In this document: piece by piece, positions 45,021-57,289 of the stretch
How the letters are laid out: the number at the start of each line of letters is the position of its first letter
Numbering within the stretch: the stretch's first letter is position 1
The notes under the pieces: generated by a model
The model's input: the letters and a program-made list of their open reading frames with translations, nothing else
Database searches by the model: none
Told to the model about the DNA's origin: nothing
Source of the DNA: Crossaster papposus
Lineage: Eukaryota > Echinodermata > Asteroidea > Velatida > Solasteridae
Direction: 5' to 3'
Assembly: GCA_037893245.1 (NCBI GenBank)
Contig: JBAIAA010000106.1
Span: 1,612,001-1,676,000 of the forward strand
DNA: 64,000 nt
Position numbers and translations under genes: made by a program

Positions 45021-48000
45021 TCACGACCGGTCATACATTTTGACCTGATTTTTGTTCCAGCAAGCTAGGTTTTTGTTGTCGGTTATTATGCGCACGCGCA
45101 GAATAATTGGGCGTTTGTACTTGCAAACATCATGCGACCGCATGCACTGGTACTTATGCACGATGAACATTGTAGGATTTTGGTTGATTTCAATCGTTTC
45201 TCGCAGTGTGCATATATAGTATCCCTAACTTAAGGTTCATCTGTGAACAAATTTAAAAAAAGCTAATTTCAACTGATTTGGGTAGGTATGGGTATGGACA
45301 ACTACCAACAAAAATAATTATTGACCTTTGGGACCAAATCCTGACCTCCGAAAATGAGGTCAAAGGTCACAAAACAATTTGATTACTAAAATGTCATATT
45401 TATAGCAACAAAATATAGATGATATTGGTGTCAAAATGCACAGGATTATGAAAGAAGATGACATAGAATAACTACTGGCCCCTTACAGAAGAAGGTCAAA
45501 GGTAAAAAATAGACATATTACTAAAATGTCATATTAGTAAAATAACAGGAAAATTACCATGAACAAAAACAAATCGAAGAGGCTAATTTCAACTTATTGT
45601 GGCGGGTATGGGGGTTATTATTTATTCCAAGAGCAAAGAAGGAGGGGAAATTCCCTTTCTGAGGGTCAAAGGATTTTGACCCTGCATTAAAACATTATAA
45701 ATTGTATCTCAGCAGCAGTATGTTTTTCATAGGTCTAAGGTACTATTTTTCCCGTAGGATTTGTACACGTTTTTTTCAACTAATATATCTTTGGCACTTG
45801 TGTAAATCCAATCGACTTCAGACTTGGCACACACATAGACCACCACACACACATATTGAAAGTAACGTTAGACAATCGAAACAGCTCTGTGTTTGTCCAC
45901 AAACACATATCTAGTATTTTTGTGTTTTTTTCCTCTTTCAGACTTTTCCCCATAGGATTTGTACACGTTTTTTCTGGCATAGCACTTTGACACTTTGGTA
46001 AATCCGATCGACTTGAGACTTGGCATACATTTAGACAACCACCCAAGGACGGCCCTAGAAGAAATTCGTCGCGATTACGTCATTCAAGGTCACGTGACGT
46101 CATGTTAAAGGTAACATTTTCCCCATAGGTTTTGTACACGTTTTTCTTCAGACTATTGACTTTGACACTTTGGTAAATCCGACCGACTTGAAACTTGGCA
46201 TACACTTAGAACACCACCCACATATAGCCCTTGAAGAAATTCGGCACGATTGCGTCTTTCAAGGTCACGTGACGTGACATTAAAAGTGCAATTTGTTTCC
46301 CATTGGTTTTGTACACGTTTTTCTTCAGACTATTGACTTTGACACTTTCGTAAATCCAATCGACTTGAAACTTGGCATACACTTAGAACACCACCCCCAG
46401 ATGTTTCTGAAAGAAATTCAGCACGATTTAAGGTCACGTGACGTCACGTTAAAGTTTCTATTTTTTTCCCATAGGTTTTGTACACGTTTTTCTTTAGACT
46501 ATTGCCTTTGACACTTTAGTAAATCTGATCGACTTGAGACTTGGCACACACAAAAGACCACCACACACATATTAAAAGTAATTTTAGACACTCGAAACAG
46601 CTCTGTGTTTGTCCACAAACACATGTCTAGTTTTTTTTGTTTCTTCTTCAGACTCTTCTCCATAGGGTTTGTACACGTTTTTTTGTTCTGGCATAGCACT
46701 TTGACACTTTGGTAAATCCGATCGACTTGAGACTTGGCATACACTTAGACCACCACCCACAGATGATCCTAGAAGAAATTTGTCACGATTACGTCATTCG
46801 TGGTCACGTGACGTCACGTTAAAGGTTCAGTTTTTTCCCATAGGATTTGTACACGTTTTTATTCAGAATATTAAATTTGACACTTCCAATTCAATTGTAC
46901 ATCCAATTGACTTGAGTATTCATGTATTCCAGGATGAGTTATATACGAAATTAGGATGACGTAATTATGACGTCATTGTTGGTCATGTGACGTCACATTA
47001 AAGGTGCAGTTTTTGGGACCCTTTATCTCTGAAAGTACATGTCCGATTGGGGTCAATATTGACGTCAAATGTTATGACTTTCCCCCAAAAGTTGCTAATA
47101 TTGACGTCAATATTGACGTCAATATTGACGTCAAATGTTATGGCTTTCCCCCAAAAGTTGCTAATATTGACGTCAATATTGACGTCAAATTTCACGACTT
47201 TCTCCAAAGTCGCGAATATTTACATCAATATTGACACCAATATTGACATCAATATTGACGTCAAATTTTAAGAGTTTCTCTGAAAGTCGCGAATATTTAC
47301 GTCAAGTTTGACGTCGATATTCGCAACAAATTTTACGACTTGCTCCCAAAGTCTTGAATATCGTCGTAAATATTGACGTCAAATTTCACGACTTTCCCCA
47401 AGGTCGCGAACATTGACATCAATATTAACGTCAAATTTCAAGAGTTTCCCAAAAAGTTGCAAATATTGACGTCAAATTTGACGGCGATATTCGCGACTTT
47501 CCCCAAAGTCGCGAATATTGATGTCAATATTGACGTCAAATTTCAAGAGTTTCCCAAAAAGTTGCGAATATTGACGTCAAATTTGACGTCGATATTCGCA
47601 ACAAATTTCACGACTTGCCTCAAAAATCTTGAATATCTACGTAAATATTGACATCCAATTTCACGACCGGTCATACATTTTGACCTGATTTTTGTTCCAG
47701 CAAGCTAGGTTTTTGTTGTCGGTTATTATGCGCACGCGCAGAATAATTGGGCGTTTGTACTTGCAAACATCATGCGACCGCATGCACTGGTACTTATGCA
47801 CGATGAACATTGTAGGATTTTGGTTGATTTCAATCGTTTCTCGCAGTGTGCATATATAGTATCCCTAACTTAAGGTTCATCTGTGAACAAATTTAAAAAA
47901 AGCTAATTTCAACTGATTTGGGTAGGTATGGGTATGGACAACTACCAACAAAAATAATTATTGACCTTTGGGACCAAATCCTGACCTCCGAAAATGAGGT

Positions 48001-49976
48001 CAAAGGTCACAAAACAATTTGATTACTAAAATGTCATATTTATAGCAACAAAATATAGATGATATTGGTGTCAAAATGCACAGGATTATGAAAGAAGATG
48101 ACATAGAATAACTACTGGCCCCTTACAGAAGAAGGTCAAAGGTAAAAAATAGACATATTACTAAAATGTCATATTAGTAAAATAACAGGAAAATTACCAT
48201 GAACAAAAACAAATCGAAGAGGCTAATTTCAACTTATTGTGGCGGGTATGGGGGTTATTATTTATTCCAAGAGCAAAGAAGGAGGGGAAATTCCCTTTCT
48301 GAGGGTCAAAGGATTTTGACCCTGCATTAAAACATTATAAATTGTATCTCAGCAGCAGTATGTTTTTCATAGGTCTAAGGTACTATTTTTCCCGTAGGAT
48401 TTGTACACGTTTTTTTCAACTAATATATCTTTGGCACTTGTGTAAATCCAATCGACTTCAGACTTGGCACACACATAGACCACCACACACACATATTGAA
48501 AGTAACGTTAGACAATCGAAACAGCTCTGTGTTTGTCCACAAACACATATCTAGTATTTTTGTGTTTTTTTCCTCTTTCAGACTTTTCCCCATAGGATTT
48601 GTACACGTTTTTTCTGGCATAGCACTTTGACACTTTGGTAAATCCGATCGACTTGAGACTTGGCATACATTTAGACAACCACCCAAGGACGGCCCTAGAA
48701 GAAATTCGTCGCGATTACGTCATTCAAGGTCACGTGACGTCATGTTAAAGGTAACATTTTCCCCATAGGTTTTGTACACGTTTTTCTTCAGACTATTGAC
48801 TTTGACACTTTGGTAAATCCGACCGACTTGAAACTTGGCATACACTTAGAACACCACCCACATATAGCCCTTGAAGAAATTCGGCACGATTGCGTCTTTC
48901 AAGGTCACGTGACGTGACATTAAAAGTGCAATTTGTTTCCCATTGGTTTTGTACACGTTTTTCTTCAGACTATTGACTTTGACACTTTCGTAAATCCAAT
49001 CGACTTGAAACTTGGCATACACTTAGAACACCACCCCCAGATGTTTCTGAAAGAAATTCAGCACGATTTAAGGTCACGTGACGTCACGTTAAAGTTTCTA
49101 TTTTTTTCCCATAGGTTTTGTACACGTTTTTCTTTAGACTATTGCCTTTGACACTTTAGTAAATCTGATCGACTTGAGACTTGGCACACACAAAAGACCA
49201 CCACACACATATTAAAAGTAATTTTAGACACTCGAAACAGCTCTGTGTTTGTCCACAAACACATGTCTAGTTTTTTTTGTTTCTTCTTCAGACTCTTCTC
49301 CATAGGGTTTGTACACGTTTTTTTGTTCTGGCATAGCACTTTGACACTTTGGTAAATCCGATCGACTTGAGACTTGGCATACACTTAGACCACCACCCAC
49401 AGATGATCCTAGAAGAAATTTGTCACGATTACGTCATTCGTGGTCACGTGACGTCACGTTAAAGGTTCAGTTTTTTCCCATAGGATTTGTACACGTTTTT
49501 ATTCAGAATATTAAATTTGACACTTCCAATTCAATTGTACATCCAATTGACTTGAGTATTCATGTATTCCAGGATGAGTTATATACGAAATTAGGATGAC
49601 GTAATTATGACGTCATTGTTGGTCATGTGACGTCACATTAAAGGTGCAGTTTTTGGGACCCTTTATCTCTGAAAGTACATGTCCGATTGGGGTCAATATT
49701 GACGTCAAATGTTATGACTTTCCCCCAAAAGTTGCTAATATTGACGTCAATATTGACGTCAATATTGACGTCAAATGTTATGGCTTTCCCCCAAAAGTTG
49801 CTAATATTGACGTCAATATTGACGTCAAATTTCACGACTTTCTCCAAAGTCGCGAATATTTACATCAATATTGACACCAATATTGACATCAATATTGACG
49901 TCAAATTTTAAGAGTTTCTCTGAAAGTCGCGAATATTTACGTCAAGTTTGACGTCGATATTCGCAACAAATTTTAC
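44697..49976. repeat. 2,640-bp tandem duplication
   Basis: Two head-to-tail copies with a constant 2,640-bp offset (for example 45702/48342, 46293/48933, 46998/49638). I found no difference between them in the stretches compared. A third, diverged unit follows from ~49977 to ~52370. It keeps ~180 bp (near 50595-50760) that both younger copies have lost. Recent unequal crossing-over, or an assembly duplication, is likely. Confidence 0.88.
45740..47020 (+). repeat. ~190-bp satellite-like units
   Basis: Repeated order: CCCATAGGATTTGTACACG, TTTGACACTTTGGTAAATCC, GATCGACTTGAGACTTGGCA, then an ACGTCATTC/GGTCACGTGACGTCACG block. Seven starts lie in this unit; about 20 occur across the 10-kb element. 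A hairpin with arms TGTGTTTGT/ACAAACACA recurs between some units. Confidence 0.85.
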
Positions 49977-52402
49977 GACTTGCTCCCAAAGTCTTGAATA
50001 TCGTCGTAAATATTGACGTCAAATTTCACGACTTTCCCCAAGGTCGCGAACATTGACATCAATATTGACGTCAAATTTCAAGAGTTTCCCAAAAAGTTGC
50101 AAATATTGACGTCAAATTTGACGGCGATATTCGCGACTTTCCCCAAAGTCGCGAATATTGACGTCAATATTGACGTCAAATTTCAAGAGTTTTCCAAAAA
50201 GTCGCGAATATTGACGTCAAATTTGACGTCGATATTCGCAACAAATTTCACGACTTGCCTCAAAAATCTTGAATATCTACGTAAATATTGACATCCAATT
50301 TCACGACCGGTCATACATTTTGACCTGATTTTTTTTCCAGCAAGCTAGGTTTTTGTTGTCGGTTATTATGCGGACGCGCAGAATAATTGGGCGTTTGTAC
50401 TTGCAAACATCATGCGACCGCATGCACTGGTACTTATGCACGATGAACATTGTAGGATTTTGGTTGATTTCAATCGTTTCTCGCAGTGTGCATAGTATCC
50501 CTAACTTAAGGTTCATCTGTGAACAAATTTAAAAGAAGCTAATTTCAACTGATTTGGGTAGGTATGGGTATGGACAACTACCAACAAAAAGGAAGGAGGG
50601 ATAGGGGTTGGTGATTTTTTTTATTAGAGGTCAAAGTTCATTGACCCCTGCCCAAATCACTAAAAATTATATTTTAGCAACAAAATATGGTATATAGATG
50701 ATCTTGGTGTCAAAATGCACAGAATTACAATAGAAGATGACATCAAATAATTATTGACCCTTGGGACCAAATCCTGACCTCCGAAAATGAGGTCAAAGGT
50801 CACAAAACAATTTTATTACTAAAATGTCATATTTATAGCAACAAAATATAGTATATAGATGATATTGGTGTCAAAATGCACAGGATTATGAAAGAAGATG
50901 ACATAGAATAACTACTGGCCCCTTACAGAAAAAGGTCAAAGGTCAAAAATAGACGTATTACTAAAATGTCATATTAGTAAAATAACAGGAAAATTACCAT
51001 GAACAAAAACAAATCTAAGAGGCTAATTTCAACTTATTGTGGCGGGTATGGGGGTTATTATTTATTCCAAGAGCAAGGAGGGGAAATTCCCTTTCTGAGG
51101 GTCAAAGGTCTTTGACCCTGCATTAAAACATTATAAATTGTATCTCAGCAGCAGTATGTTTTTCATAGGTCTAAGGTACAATTTTCCCCATAGGATTTGT
51201 ACACGTTTTTGTTCAACTAATATATCTTTGGCACTTGTGTAAATCCAATCGACTTCAGACTTGGCACACACATAGACCACCACACACACATATTGAAAGT
51301 AAGACAATCGAAACAGCTCTGTGTTTGTCCACAAACACATGTCTAGTTTTTTTTTTCGTTTTTTTTCAGACTTTTCTCCATAGGGTTTGTACACGTTTTT
51401 TGTTCTGCCAATACACTTTGACCTTTTGGTAAATCCGATCGACTTGAAACTTTGCATACACTTAGCACACCACCCACAGATGGTCCTATAAGAAATTCGT
51501 CACGTTTACGACATTCATGGTCACGTGACGTCACGTTAAAGGTGCAATTTTGTCCCATAGGGTTTGTACACGTTTTTTCTTCAGACTATTGACTTTGACA
51601 CTTTGGTAAATCCGATCGACTTGAGACTTGGCATACACTTAGACCACCATCCCTAGGAGGTCCAAGAGAAAAATTATCACAATGACGTCATCGTGGGTCA
51701 TGTGACGTCACATTTAAGGTGTAGTTTTTAAGACCCCCTATCTCTGGTAGTACAAGTCCGATTGGGGTCAAACTTGGTATGCAAGTATTCAAGGGTGTGT
51801 TATAGACACCAATTAAGATAACATCATGATTACGTCATCGTTGGTCATGTGACGTCTCATTAAAGGTTCAATTTTCCCCATTGGTTTTGTACACGTTTTT
51901 ATTCAGACTATTGAATTTGACACTTTGGTAAATCCGAGAGACTCGAGACTTAGTACACACCTCGACCACCATCCCCAGGAGGGCCAAGGAAAACATCGTC
52001 AGGATGACGTCATCGTTGGACATGTGACGTCATATTAAAGGTGTAGTTCTTAAAACTCTCTATCTCTGGAAGTACAGGTCCGATTTGGGTCATACTTGGT
52101 ATGCAAGTAATCAGGGATTGTTATAGACGAAAATTAAGATGAAGTAATTATGATGTCATCGTGGGTCATGGAACGTCATATTAAAGGTGTAGTTTTCCCC
52201 AAAGGATTTGTACACGTTTTTTGTCAACCAATATATTTTTGACTTCAGCTTTGCGACACACTTAGACCACCACCCACTTATTACAAAACAAATTAGACAT
52301 CCGAAACAGCTCTGTGTTTGTCCACAAACACATTTCTAGTTTGTCATTACTATACTTTCAGGAAGCTTAAATTGTGCAGAATCTGTGAGTGAAATGTTAT
52401 AA

Positions 52403-52568
52403 AACAAATATTGACTGCTTTATTTCGTGGTATAGTAAAACTAGCCTCCCTCGGTGATCCATGGAGCATTCTATTTTCCCTTGGCTTCGCCTCGGGAAAA
52501 TAGAATGCTCCATGGATAACCTCGGGAGGCTAGTTTTACTATACCACTCAAAGCAGTCAATATTTGTA
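52403..52568. mobile_element. 166-bp near-perfect palindromic MITE
   Basis: The TIR ACAAATATTGACTGCTT is complemented at 52568, and the arms continue as near-complements through GTATAGTAAAACTAGCCTCC and CATGGAGCATTCTATTTTCC to the centre. It is absent from NLR copy A at the matching site. It abuts the 10-kb element. Confidence 0.85.
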
Positions 52569-53088
52569 TAATACTCTGTTGAGTTTACAGTTTCTCCTTT
52601 CTGATGGTCAGTGACAATTGCTACCCCTTCCCGAGTTTCTAATTGAACTTTAGTGTACATTGTATATGCCAGCTATGTGCTTAGGGTCAATTTCATAGAG
52701 CTGCTTAACCATAAACATTGCTTAAGCACAAAACAATCTTGCTTAGTCAAACCAGCTTACAAGCCACAACTCAATGTAATGTATTTTATTTGTGATTGGT
52801 ATTTAGCTGTTGTTAGCTTAGCATAATGATCACATGGAATTTTGCCCCCTAACTTGATTTACCGTACCAAGCAAGGGCTTTTGTGCCTATTTCTGCTTAA
52901 GCAGCTCTATGAAATTGGCCCCTGGTCATTATTAACGCCAGGCAACAACTGTACGTAGCTGCCTGTTGTTTTATAAACTGTCTTCAAAATAGCACTGGTC
53001 TTGTTACCGAGATCTTGGTCGCTAGGAGCCCCCAACCTTGGCTCTTGGTCTGGTCTCTGACTAAGCTGAGGTATCGGTGGAGAAATAC
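52569..53088 (-). pseudogene. NLR copy B, exon 3 5' piece (with MITE)
   Basis: Starts at the acceptor AAAATAG|GTATTTC (53088). It encodes the linker before NACHT (PRLG.PSDQD.GNKTSAILKTVYKTTGSYVQLLPGV, split here for clarity, closely matching copy A). It is interrupted by a MITE at 52684-52921 and then resumes (YTKVQLETREGVAIVTDHQ, GETVNSTEY) to 52569. The rest of the exon is displaced to 42393. Not functional. Confidence 0.88.
52684..52921. mobile_element. MITE in NLR copy B exon
   Basis: The TIR GGGTCAATTTCATAGAGCTG (continuing CTTAA) is complemented by the right end TTAAGCAGCTCTATGAAATT GGCCC ending 52921. It is absent at the corresponding site in copy A (near 40360). 238 bp, non-coding. 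Confidence 0.88.
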
Positions 53089-53962
53089 CTATTTTAAACC
53101 AAAACAAGAAAGAAGTTTTGCTTCGATACATTGTTTCTGAAATAGATTGTGACTAGTCTAGAAGAAAATTGTATGTAAAAGAAATGACTTTGGAATTTCT
53201 GGTGCTACTGTAAGGCACTGCACAAATGAGTTTGGTAGTAATCTATAAATGTTTTAACAATTATAGCGCTGTTAGATGCAAACTTGTCAAGTGTTTCCCT
53301 AATATACATTCCCATTTTGAAACCAACACAAATATATCCAGACAAAAAGCTGGTAACTACAGGTGTACACACAAATTACTGGACCCCATTCCCCCAAGAC
53401 ATACTGAGATATGATAGCTATCATCTTGTGGTTTTTACACCTCGATTAAGCCATAATCCTTAAAATCTGATTAAAGATAAGTTGAAGTCCGTCGCAACGT
53501 ACAAACTCGTTAAATACATGTAAACTGGCTTTTTATCACCACGCACATTTATCATGATTATTGATAATTTTTCCCACAATAGTGTCGTTATTCATGTCAT
53601 TCGTGCATAAATCTAAAATGAATGTGCGACTTAGCCCTTTTCTTCTGAAGCGGTACACATAGAGGGCGCTATTTGGCGTGGGTGCATGGTTCATACACAA
53701 TTCCACAGACATGTCTGTGCACAATTCCCAAGACATGCTCATCACTATAAATAGCGCCCTCATATTGTGTTTAGCATATGTCTTATATAGCACTGACTTA
53801 TTATTTGCCCCAAAGAAAATTGACGATTCTTTAGCTTGCAAACTGACAATAAGTTTGTGTGTGTCCATGTTTATGTGGTTTATCACCCACCGCCAAAAAA
53901 GGATATTTGAATTGATATAAAGCTTTACTTTCAGTTTGACAAACAATTAAGATTGTATTTAC

Positions 53963-54082
53963 CTGGTCCCTCCATCGCGTAGTTGTAATTAGTGATATTA
54001 ACACTTGAACTAACAATGATAGGGTTGTGGCTACCACTGACTGTGCCAATGCTTCCGATGGTTCCAGTTCGTTGTGGGGAAT
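53963..54082 (-). CDS. NLR copy B, exon 2
   Basis: 120 bp with acceptor TTTTAG|ATTCCCC and donor GGACCAG|GTAAAT. Phase 1 at both ends; 40 residues (SPQRTGTIGSIGTVSGSHNP ... YNYAMEGP). The frame is intact even though exon 3 of this copy is ruined. It could still be used if transcripts skip to copy A exon 3 (same phase). Confidence 0.75.
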
Positions 54083-54238
54083 CTAAAATCAGAAGCCAGA
54101 ATTAAAAATCCTTAAATATAATAGCTGACTTAGCATGTTGCATGTACTCGGTTCAATATCTAATTAACCGTCTGTTAACTATTATTACTATATTACTATT
54201 AAAAGAAGGTAAAACAAAACCTAACCGTCATAGAGAAA

Positions 54239-54261
54239 GGGGGGGGGGGGGGGGGGGGGGG
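54239..54261 (+). repeat. Poly-G run (23)
   Basis: Lies in the intron between NLR copy B exons 1 and 2. On the transcribed (minus) strand sense it is poly-C. Confidence 0.95.
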
Positions 54262-54376
54262 CTACCACTCAACACATCTTCAGGCGAGGTGGTGAGGGGG
54301 AGGGTGGTTAAAGACCCCTCCACTCCCCAGTAAGGTTATACACTGAGTGACTTCAAGCAACTAGCTATGTACTGAC

Positions 54377-54470
54377 CTGTTGCAGCAGAGGGGGCGGGTA
54401 CCGGAGCCTGTGAACTCACGGTAGGGGCGTCAGTCTGTTGACAAGCTGCTTCGGATTGTGCCGCATCCAT
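54377..54470 (-). CDS. NLR exon 1 (start codon exon)
   Basis: Encodes 31 residues (MDAAQSEAACQQTDAPTVSS ... PSAAT), ending at donor GCAACAG|GTCAGT, phase 1, matching the G|AT of exon 2. ATG context AATCATGG is strong. A likely acceptor AACAG|GATTTG at 54498 gives a 28-bp untranslated lead. No known domain; low complexity, rich in Ala/Gln/Pro. Its frame also extends upstream without a stop to 54581. It is the only exon 1 found for the cluster. Confidence 0.6.
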
Positions 54471-54581
54471 GATTCTTTGGATCACCCGCCCACAAATCCT
54501 GTTAGCAATGATTTTGTTCATTGGTAAGTAAACTTGTGACCTCTGACATGACAGAAGGCAAGGCGAGCATAGTCTGAACAT

Positions 54582-55939
54582 TTTGGACTTTCAATACAAA
54601 TAATTGACATTGCATCAGGGGTATGGTCACATGGGCATAGCGATTAGGGGGTGTAGGGGGTGTAGGGATGTCAAACCCCTCCCCCCCCCAAAAAAAACCC
54701 AACAATTCCCTCAGTCAGCATTTCGAGCCTCAGTCGGCAACGTGACCACAAAAAATCAGTGAACAAAATGGGACACCAAATTAATAATTTTGTGGCCCAT
54801 TTGCCGACCGAGGCTCCAAATGCCCAGAGAGGGAAACAACACAGAAAGCCATCTTGGTAATACTCCAGCATATTTTATTTATCATCTATCATCAGATGTA
54901 CTTTGACCCCCATTTGACCCGAGTTATTGTGAGACTTGAGACTAAGTGACCATTAGGCAGGTCACTGAGAGTTCAAAATTACCACAGAACAGTAAATCTA
55001 GATGTCCTTACCTCATCAGTTCAAGTTTACACAGAACTATAAATCTGAATTATTAACCTACAATGTGTATTTTTTGTGTATACTACAGTGATTTGATAAA
55101 AGTAGGCGGTTTTGCAGTGAAATGTTTAATAGGCGATGATGTCTTGATGTTGATCACCTTTTGATCATGATGTCAGTCATCCCCTGCTCCCATTATGAGT
55201 TCCGCTCAGAAGAAAAATAATGCCAACAAAAATGCCAATATTGTTTTTGCAAATTTAATTCAAAATATCAGAGGAAAGTAGTAGCCAGGAAATGCCTCAG
55301 CTAGATTGCACTAGCATCTAGATTACATTTTATTCCCGGACCCCAAGCCGTAAATAGCTTCGCGCTCGCTCGGCTCCGAGTCGCCAAATTCACTTCCACA
55401 CACCCCCAATAAAAATGTCCTCGCTACGCCCCTGGGTATGCATGACAGACAACCGACGCGCAGTTCATGCACAAATCCTATAGAGACAGTGAACCAGTCA
55501 TGCATTTAATTTTCCCATCATCAATTCAGAATATTATGAGATTACGAGAAACATAAATTGTTAAATGTTAAAACATAAAATTCAAGTTTTTGTTATATTT
55601 TAGAAGGTTCTCAAAGTATTAATAATGGTTCTGACCAAAAATAAGCCTAATGTGCGTGTGCTTTTTTACCTTATCCATGCAACAATGTTCGGACTAAAAA
55701 CAAGAGTGCTCAAATCTTCAGTGTACCTGATGAATCAGAACAAAAGCCTGTTTAACTGTTTCACAGCGCCCCACAGGTTTGTGCACAAATTGGTTTAATT
55801 GTCATCCATACACAAATAATCATGAGTGTGTGGGTCCCAACAACCAGACAACATGCCCCTAATAAATAAATAAGTTGCCAAAAGTTTGAGCTGCGAAAGA
55901 AAGAAACAACATGCCTAAAATATTACGGTATGCTTTGTA
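54582..55939. other. NLR copy B upstream region
   Basis: Non-coding. Parts (54500-54640 and 55440-55950) match 57290-57490 and 57480-58460 respectively, showing that the promoter-side sequence of the NLR unit is duplicated. Confidence 0.6.
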
Positions 55940-55953
55940 ATTATTCTACTCAC

Positions 55954-56010
55954 TGCAGCCGTCTACAGTTCTGTCTTGTCGAGATGTTGCTGCGAGACCT
56001 GCACCTTCAA
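55954..56010 (-). other. Putative upstream (5') exon of NLR copy B
   Basis: The minus strand shows GACGGCTGCA|GTGAGT, a strong donor. The preceding sequence is open in one frame (AGLAATSRQDRTVDGC) and conserved with changes in the duplicate at 58460. It would be an untranslated or alternative first exon. The 5' boundary is unknown. Confidence 0.35.
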
Positions 56011-56484
56011 CATTTTATTTGTTGATCACAATTTGTTGAGAGAGTTACTGATGTCCAAACAAATTGAAGTTCCTTGTTTGCGTGCGCATATTATGTGCAT
56101 ACTAGATATAAGCCCGTGATAGGTACGGGATGGAAGAGGTGCCATAAGGTGAATCAATTGGGAAACAGTAAGTATTATGTTGCAATAGACCATGTATTGC
56201 TTGTACATGTACAGGAAGGATGTTTCTGTCGTTGTACATATTAATAATCATTGCTTGCACAAACAAGAGTCTTGATTTCCTCCTGTTGCACAAATCAAGG
56301 ACCATTGCTTACGCCATAAAGGAAGATAAACAGAGGCGCCTGAAAGTGCGCCATTTTGTCTTTACGCTTCCGGACCCCTCCGCCTCCGCCTCCGTACCCT
56401 TTTAATTCTATGGGCATTTGACACGGGGTTGCCCTTTCTCTTTTTTTTTAATTTCTTGACTGAATGATTTCTAAGCGAACTCGA

Positions 56485-56505
56485 CCCCCCCCCCCCCCCC
56501 CCCCC
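56485..56505 (+). repeat. Poly-C run (21)
   Basis: Uninterrupted run of 21 C in non-coding sequence upstream of NLR copy B. Confidence 0.95.
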
Positions 56506-57289
56506 TTCCCTCCCCGAGAAACATTCATGTTGTAAACGTTATCTTGGCAATCCACAAGAACAAAAGGATGATAAAGTAGTTGGAAATGGATGACAACTAA
56601 TTTTACTTACATCCTTTACATTCCGAGTTTCGTTCGTAGGTCTCGTTGTTTGATCACGTTTGCTTTCACACTTTGTACTTGCGTGAGAACGAAATGATCA
56701 ATAACACGGTGATTTATCCACCTAAGATGGATTCTAGATTTATTCCGGTTCGTTTTATTTACACTTTAAAAAAGTTTTTATCCACGGTCATTTTAGATTT
56801 GTTTGTAAATGAAAATATAGGTCCTTTAAGTTTACTCAAACAAATTGTGCCTAAAAATACATTTTAGTCTGATGTTGGTTTTTATACGATGACCGCCACA
56901 CAATTATTTAAGATTTTTTTCAATTATTCTTTTTGGCACGATATTTTTACAGAACCGTACTCTAATTGCTGAGCACTTTTGATGTTATATCTATGTTTTA
57001 GGAGAATTAAGTATATTCACAGTGTATGTAAAAATTGTATGAAATTTGAGAAAATATAATGTTTAATCAATATCCGTTTACATGTAAAAAAATGTATCAA
57101 CGTTAAAATTACACCTTTCTGCAAAACATCCGTGTTTCAACTTAATGTTATATATTTACAGCGTCTACAACCTCTATAAGTATATAAAACATATAAAGAA
57201 CAATGTCTGGCAATCACTTTTAATGTAAAATAACTGTTATTATTGTTTACAGTGCAGCAAGTCACCCCTAATATACGTACATGCAAGTC
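56506..57289. other. No gene seen
   Basis: AT-rich. A weak donor-like GGAT|GTAAGT on the - strand near 56610 is the only possible exon edge. The 73-codon open frame at 56646-56867 has no recognisable domain. Confidence 0.45.

Larger units (their letters stand above)
42394..52402. mobile_element. 10-kb TIR-bounded repeat element
   Basis: The left end TTATAACACCTCACTCACAG is complemented at the right end (GTGAGTGAAATGTTATAA, ending 52402), ~26 bp with three mismatches. It lies inside the NACHT exon of NLR copy B: sequence left of 42394 and right of 52568 is contiguous in copy A (near 40252). The interior has no transposase. It is built of ~190-bp units carrying TTTGTACACGTTTTT and GTCACGTGACGTCACG, and of 12-bp AATATTGACGTC arrays. 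Probably a very large non-autonomous element or a satellite captured between TIRs. Superfamily unknown. Confidence 0.75.

Noticed and set aside
43847..50291. Many open frames of NIDV/ILTS/FPKVAN repeats on both strands
   Set aside because: The 12-bp AATATTGACGTC period gives repetitive peptides in any frame. They recur exactly with the 2,640-bp duplication and show no protein-level constraint.
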